Positions 57,901-64,000 of a DNA stretch of 64,000 nt are shown here, piece by piece. Both the position numbers and the translations under genes were made by a program. This DNA comes from Mangifera indica (taxonomy: Eukaryota > Streptophyta > Magnoliopsida > Sapindales > Anacardiaceae): positions 1-64,000 of the forward strand of contig NW_025401183.1 in the NCBI RefSeq assembly GCF_011075055.1, given 5' to 3'. Under the pieces are notes generated by a model, which made no database searches, had not been told where the DNA came from, and saw only the letters and a program-made list of their open reading frames with translations. The first letter of the stretch is position 1. Every line of letters begins with the position of its first letter.

Positions 57901-58485
57901 AAATCAGCTTACCTCTCTTTAAATTGATCTGAAATCCCTCACGGAATTTATAAAATGGCTTTTGAAACCCTGCCAATTTGTTGATATCAAATCTGAGATC
58001 ACTAAAATTGCGAGTAAAAAGAAAATTGTGAATGTTGCTCGACCACTCTTATAAGATTTATATTGGGTTGTGGAATACTAATTATCTAAAAGTTTTGTAA
58101 AAGAAGTACGCATGTGTGGATGAAAAATAACTGTGATTCACGTGAAGAGTCTGAAGGTAGACGACATTGACTGCACGCATAAAGCCTGTGCGAAGAACAA
58201 AGGCTTTTTGTACCCATCTGCATTCACTTTAATTTGTATTTGAACTTGCCATCCATTAGAATTCTGTTTTCACTCAACCCGAGTCAGAAATCTCAGGCAT
58301 CGCCAGCAAGAAGCAAAATTCTATTTTTCCTCGATCCAACTTCATCGTCAGCTATCTTTATCACTCGATATGATATTATTGTCGTGTTCTGTTAATTCTA
58401 ATTTCTAGGGAAGTAATCCTAGCGCCCATCTACTTGGTCTTCAACCCTAATAGCGAAGTACACCTATAATTTACATAAAAAAAAA

Positions 58486-58579
58486 GGCGAAATGACTATT
58501 TTCCACCCAAGGTTTGATGTAAATTCTATTTTTTACTTACTAATCATCGAAAATTCAAACTTCCACCTGTCATTTGGCC
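58486..58579. mobile_element. Foldback Mutator-type MITE, 94-bp deletion derivative
   Basis: The left end is GGCGAAATGACTATTTTCC, and the right end reverse-complemented is GGCCAAATGACAGGTGG. The flanks are A-rich (AAAAAAAAA and TTAAAAAAA) and not informative. It has lost nearly all of the interior seen in copies A to E. Confidence 0.5.
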
Positions 58580-59025
58580 TTAAAAAAATATTCTCTTTAA
58601 TCTTCTTTCAATACAGAAAATAATTTCTCTTTGTTCAACTGTACGTGATGAATAATGGGTTCTCCATTAACAATTAATGGAACAAAATCAGGCTGAAGGG
58701 CCGTGGTAAAAGTCCCATATCAAGTCTAAAAATTAACAGTGTTGTTCTTCAAGCAGTTTATTTATGAAAACAAAAATTTTCCGTCAAATCGCCCATTTCA
58801 AGCATATATTTTGTGAAAAAAAGAAAAAAAAGTGAACATTTAGACTTTAGTTATACTCTAAGAATTCAGATATTGCACTAAATATTTAATGATAACATTA
58901 AATTTTGTATCAGAATCTATGTTATCAATTGCTTCATATGTATATTCTCTAAGTCTTTTATTAGATTCTGATTAAATTTTGTTTGTTGTATTGTATTTTC
59001 TATATTGGATATTGTTATTAGGGTT

Positions 59026-59992
59026 ATTAAATTAAATGTCTTAATATACTCAAAACTAAAACAAAATGTCTAAAATTTTTTTATATAAAACAAAAATACC
59101 TGTAAATGGATCAAAATACCCTTTATTTGAACTTGTGAGACTGTTCACTCATGGTGAACACATCACGAACTAACTGTTCACTTTACATGAAAGAGTGATT
59201 TTTCGTTAGCTGTTCACTCATGGCAAACAGTACATCACAAAAAATCACTATTTTCACATGAATGAATGTTAACTTTTGCCATGCATTGTTCACTACGAGT
59301 GAACAACTCACAAAAAATTACTATTTCAAGTGAAGTAAATCGTGACTTCGTGATACACTTTTTACTTTGAGGCATGTGAATAATGTCTCGTGAAATTTAC
59401 TATTTACTATGAGGCACAGTTTATCACGAATTTAATTTCTAGAAATTAAATTAATTGTCCAAAATAACAACAATCAAATCTAGACCGATTTTAATATAAA
59501 ATCACCCAACAAATTCATTCAAAACACTAACAAAATTAACTCATATAATTAATTGTACAAATTCAAAAACCCTAACCTAAATAATGTTGGACATTTTTGC
59601 TTTGAGCATATGAATTTAGGTCATTTAATTTAATTTTCCTATATAAAATATACAAACTTGATTTAATGGATAAATTAAGTTTTATGTTAAGATTCGTATA
59701 AATATTTTATTATCATGAACATAGTTTTTTTCTATTTGAACTCATATACAAAAATTTTCTTCCTTCCTAGCTAATCTATAATGTTAGATGTTAAGTGAAA
59801 TTGAAAATTTAAATAGAGTGAAGAAGATATGAGGGTGAAAGTTTATATAAAAAAGGTAAAATATATTTTTGTATTTTTAAAAAAATTGAGACATTTTTGT
59901 TTAAACACTTGAAAATGGGGATATTTTTACTTAAGCCCCTAAAAGAAGGGCATTTTTGCTTATACCCTTGATATGGGGGCATTTGATTTAAT
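59026..59992. mobile_element. Possible foldback element with repeated GTTCACT/TCACGA words
   Basis: The left end ATTAAATTAAATG is mirrored by CATTTGATTTAAT at 59980-59992. AAAACAAAATGTC on the left answers GACATTTTTGTTT and GGGCATTTTTGC on the right. At 59140-59430 the words TGTTCACT, GTGAACA, ATCACGAA and TCGTGA recur more than a dozen times. No target duplication is visible. Confidence 0.4.
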
Positions 59993-61329
59993 ATCTCTTG
60001 TTATTTACTAAAAAATACTGTGTTTGGTATACCATCATATTATATTAAGGGATGAAAATTAAAATAGCTACTTTTTAAAGGGCACATAGAAATTATTCCA
60101 CTTGTTGACTTTTATAGCCATATAGCCAATAGTTTCAACTATGACAAAAGTGCCCCCATATGTAAAGGCAATTTTCAGTCATTCTACACCTTACGCAATT
60201 TACACGATTATCATCGTCCAAATTTTTTGTTCAATTTCCGGCTAAAATTTTGGTGCTCCAAGATTCATGCTTTTGGAGACAAATATTTCTTCCATTTGAA
60301 AGATTTTGTTGTCTTTCTTTCCTAATTTGCATTGTCCAGTGCCCATTCCTTGTGTATTTTAGAGTAAATAAATTGGGAATGAAGATTTTGATGTTACATT
60401 TTACCAGTTTATTCCCGAATATTGGTTTGACGACTTGCACAGTTAGGAGTTTTTCAACAAGTTAGGGATTTTGGCTTTTGAATGTCGATTTTCATGGATT
60501 TTATTGGTTTTTTTTGGTGAGTGTATTTGTGAATGTAGTTGGGATTTAAGATAATAGAAGTGTTTTTGTTGGGTTGGGCAATTTTTTCTTTATGCCATCT
60601 GGGTAGAATTACATGATCTGGAACAATGAAGATTCCCAACCCCCCCACCCCGATTATGTAAGTGAAATATTTTTAGGTGACGACAATAACATCCATGATA
60701 TATATATATAGAAAAATGGTTCAAAGCATAATTATGATATTGAGATATATGATATGATAGTCATGTTAAGGATGATGTTGTCGGGCCAATCATTTATCCA
60801 CTTAGCATAAAACATAGTACAAGATTTAATCACTCATAAATATCATAACAAAATCCCAAGGAATATAAATTTTTTTTAATACACAATCACTTTAGAAATC
60901 AATTAATTGATGAATTAAAAATTAATGTTGATTTTAATACTTATATATAATTGCCTTTCTTACTTGATTTTGGGTTTAAAGTAATAGATATTTCAAATGA
61001 TAGTCAGCATTAAAGATTGATAGTGTTATGATTTGTTTATTTGAAGGGTTTTGTTTGAATGATGGAGATGAGAGCAAATTTGTATTTAACTCAGTTGTTT
61101 GGTTGGAGAGACATAATCTTAGGGTTGCTCTTACATTAATATGATATTTTTTATTTTTTCCAATTAAATTGTTTAAAAAATTATTTATTTGTACTTATTA
61201 ATTCATGCAAAAATCAATGGCAACTTTAATTTAAAGTTTCAAAGTATTTTTTAAATATATTTATAATGTTGATGGCATGGCAATTGTTAGATTACAACAC
61301 TTCGACATTAAAGTCGGCTTAGATTAGAT

Positions 61330-62010
61330 ATAAAGGTAAAATCATCATTTTACCATTAAACCCTGAAAAACTATATCATTTTACCCTTATAATTTAAAAA
61401 CTAATAATTTTCCCCTAGAATTAAGTTTTAAAAAGTTACAATTTCCCCGTAAGGTTTGAAAATTTTTTCCAACAACCAATCCAACAAGTTGTCAATGGTT
61501 GAAATGATAGGAGGATGGCTTTTGGAAGATGAAGCATTGTCTGTCATCCAGATATCAAAGGACAACGCTTATAAAAGACAAAGCATCATCGATCTGGACA
61601 AAGTTCTCTACTACTCCGTTCGTTAGATCGACGATGCTTCATCATCCAGAAGTTTCATAATTCGATGTCTAGATGACATACGATGCTTCGTTGCCTAGAT
61701 GTCGTCCTTCCATTGTTTCGACCATTGATAATTTACCAGATTTGTTAACTTAAAAAGATTTTCAAATCCTAAGAGAGAAATGATAATTTTTTAAAACTTA
61801 ATTCTAAAGAGAAATTGTTATCTTTTCAAATTATAGGAATAAAATGATATAGTTTTTTTAAGGTTTAGTAGTAAAATCATGATTGTATCTTTATTTTTAA
61901 TAAAAAGATTTAACAGAAATTAGCTTATAGATAAATATTTGAGTTTTTGAACTGTCATAAGTGTTATTTTAATATTGAGCTAGAACTTGGGTAGGAAATA
62001 ATCCATTGCC
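61330..62010. mobile_element. Foldback Mutator-type MITE, 5'-truncated copy
   Basis: The right end, reverse-complemented, is GGCAATGGATTATTTCC. Inner inverted arms are clear (AAACTATATCATTTTACCC at 61367 against GGAATAAAATGATATAG near 61835; AATTTTCCCCTAGAATTAAG against CTTAATTCTAAAGAG). About 130 bp of the outer left arm and its end are missing. Confidence 0.6.
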
Positions 62011-64000
62011 CATTTATCTATTATACTAAATTAGAGAGATTAAACGAAGCTTATAGCAAATTCAAAGCTTCAATACTTGCAAAAAGTTGACAAATTTGCT
62101 AGAAGCCACATCATCTCTGCCGTTTTGTGAATATGATGTACTAAACAATTTGTATTATTATGATTACCTTTTTAATTCGAGACTTTATTTTTATTCATAT
62201 TGATTGGATATATAAATTTAAGATATAGTTATTAGTTCTATAATTATTAGGTTAAATAAATTAAAATTTTATAAATATAATAAAAATTTAAATTTAATTC
62301 TTTTTCTAAAAAATTTAATATTTTATGAGTTTCAGGCACCAATTTGTATTATTACTTTAATCAATGTTTTGATGTGCAGAAAGTTGGTTATTATGTTTGA
62401 AACTGAGATATCCGAAGTCCTTGAACGGCAGAAAGATAAATGTATTTCAAAGAGTTGGTCATCCTAGTTTCCAGTAGTACATGCTTTGACTTTGAATGTT
62501 GACAGAGTTGACGATTAGCTGTGTTTATATTGATGGCTTACCATGGCTTGAAGTTTTGGCAACCGATTATGGCCGGCTGTTCAGAACTTCAGATGGCTGT
62601 TTGAAGTGACAACGCAATATATTGTTGTGAAAATAACAAGATTGGTTCACCCCACCACCATCGACTTACTGTGATTCATTTATAAGGCTTGTCGTATGAC
62701 TGAAAAAGAAATCAGTAAAATGATTATAGGGGAGGGGATCCCAATCCTATCTTTTACTCTGTCTCTGTTTTTATCTATCTCCGTAGTAAATATTAATTTA
62801 TATCTCTGTTATAAAAATAATAAAAAAATTTCACCCATTTCTCATAAAAAAAAATCTTATTTCTTTGTAAGAAAAATTCTTTTTTCAGTATTCGTAAAAA
62901 AAAAAATTATTTTTTATATTATTTAGATATAATATAAATATATTAATTAACAAAATTAAAATGAATCTATTATTTTAAATATTACAAATATTATATATTA
63001 ATCACTTTAATATGTATAACAAAAATTTAAATAATACAAATAATTTAAAACTATAAAGATATATTAGTATTTTAAATAAATATATTAATATAAAAAGATG
63101 AAGATAGAGACAAGGATAGAGGCGAGGTGGGAAGGGATAGGGAGAGGTACATATATTCTCATCCTTAATTATAGAGATTTTTTTCGTTTCCATCATCTTT
63201 TCGACTTTTATTGGATAATTCCCTTCCTATTAGGGTTGGAAAAGGATCAGAGCCCCTAAATTCGGGTTTAAATTACTATTTCTATTAAAACATAGCTAGT
63301 TTTCCTATTTTTATTTTTAAGGTCAATTTATAATATAAATGTATAATAATTGAGATAATGACTCGTAATTAAATGATGTGAGTATTTATTTTTCTTTTCA
63401 CTCTAAAATTATCTAATCAAATATTATTATTTTAGTTTGGATAATTTAGTTATTCATATAATTATTATCTTCACCAAACATAGGCCGCTACGAATTTATA
63501 AAATTAAAGCAAAACTTTCTTTGTTTCATAGTTGGCAAATATAAAAGACGGCCACCAATGGTACATTCGATTTCATGTACTTCAATTTTGCTTCTAATTG
63601 ACGATGCATCTGTTTAACTTCCAATCAAACAGAAATTAGGAACATCCAAACATCATCACTGTCAAAGCATAATCAATATATGTATCAAATATTATTTTAT
63701 ATTCAACTACTTATCTTCTTCTTTTTGCTTTCTCGGCTCACCAGGGAAAAGGAAAAAATGTATAATGAGTGATAAGTAAGTAGGAAAGGAGGGTGCCTAA
63801 AAAATTAGTTGAGATCCCAAAGCGGATACGGGTTTTCCTTTCTTCTCCGAGGTATAGCTGGAGTCAATATGCACTTAAGCTTTTGTCATTTTGCTCTTCA
63901 ATGGTACAGTCAACATGCACTTTCCACCAAATTTTCCAAAATATTAGAAAAGTTTTTAAAACCCCACAACAACTCCCACCATAATTATGGACACTTTGTA
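62011..64000. other. Intergenic, no gene recognised
   Basis: 62330-62700 is less AT-rich but matches no protein I know. 62930-63080 is nearly pure AT. Nothing else is supported. Confidence 0.4.

Noticed and set aside
60231..60648. Short frames of 64-71 residues on both strands
   Set aside because: No ATG context, domain, splice sites or codon bias to support a gene.

Overview
This is a stretch of eudicot (probably rosid) nuclear DNA. The genes have many GT-AG introns, TATA boxes and AT-rich intergenic DNA. The recognisable proteins are plant types: the plastid inner-envelope protein TIC21, lignin-type cinnamyl alcohol dehydrogenase, a subgroup-22 R2R3-MYB, UGT84 glycosyltransferases and SGPS-type secreted peptides.

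Layout. 1-2696 (-) is a chloroplast-type D-3-phosphoglycerate dehydrogenase locus with exon structure intact but the reading frame broken. 5356-6177 (-) is an SGNH/CE6-like carbohydrate esterase. 8594-11749 (+) is TIC21, tail to tail with a reticulon-like gene at 13392-14740 (-). 15264-18338 is three successive foldback transposons. 19588-20400 (+) is an intronless MYB. 21449-25843 (+) is an UNC-50 homologue. 27487-29049 (-) is CAD. 34869-38081 (-) is a ten-exon organellar RNA pseudouridine synthase. 38995-39246 (-) and 45537-45812 (+) are two small secreted-peptide precursors of the PIP/PIPL type. 48632-50481 (-) is a UGT84 pseudogene split by a TRIM retrotransposon. 55725-57215 (+) is an intact UGT84 paralogue. 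The last 7 kb has no recognisable gene.

The genes do not form a pathway, but their order is informative. From memory, close relatives of TIC21, the reticulon and UNC-50 lie near each other on Arabidopsis chromosome 2, and relatives of PGDH, CAD and the pseudouridine synthase lie near each other on chromosome 3. The window therefore looks like an unfractionated ancestral block. Two duplicated families, SGPS peptides and UGT84, show local birth and decay.

The strongest non-genic signal is foldback (palindromic) DNA. At least eight copies of one family share GGCCAAA(N)GACTATTTCCCACC-like ends. Most of them have 9-bp target-site duplications of the Mutator superfamily type, and two are nearly perfect 771- and 921-bp palindromes. 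Other families with 9-bp duplications are a ~170-180-bp AT-rich MITE and an 821-bp foldback at 29461-30281. All coordinates, splice sites and duplications were read by eye; no database search or alignment was run.
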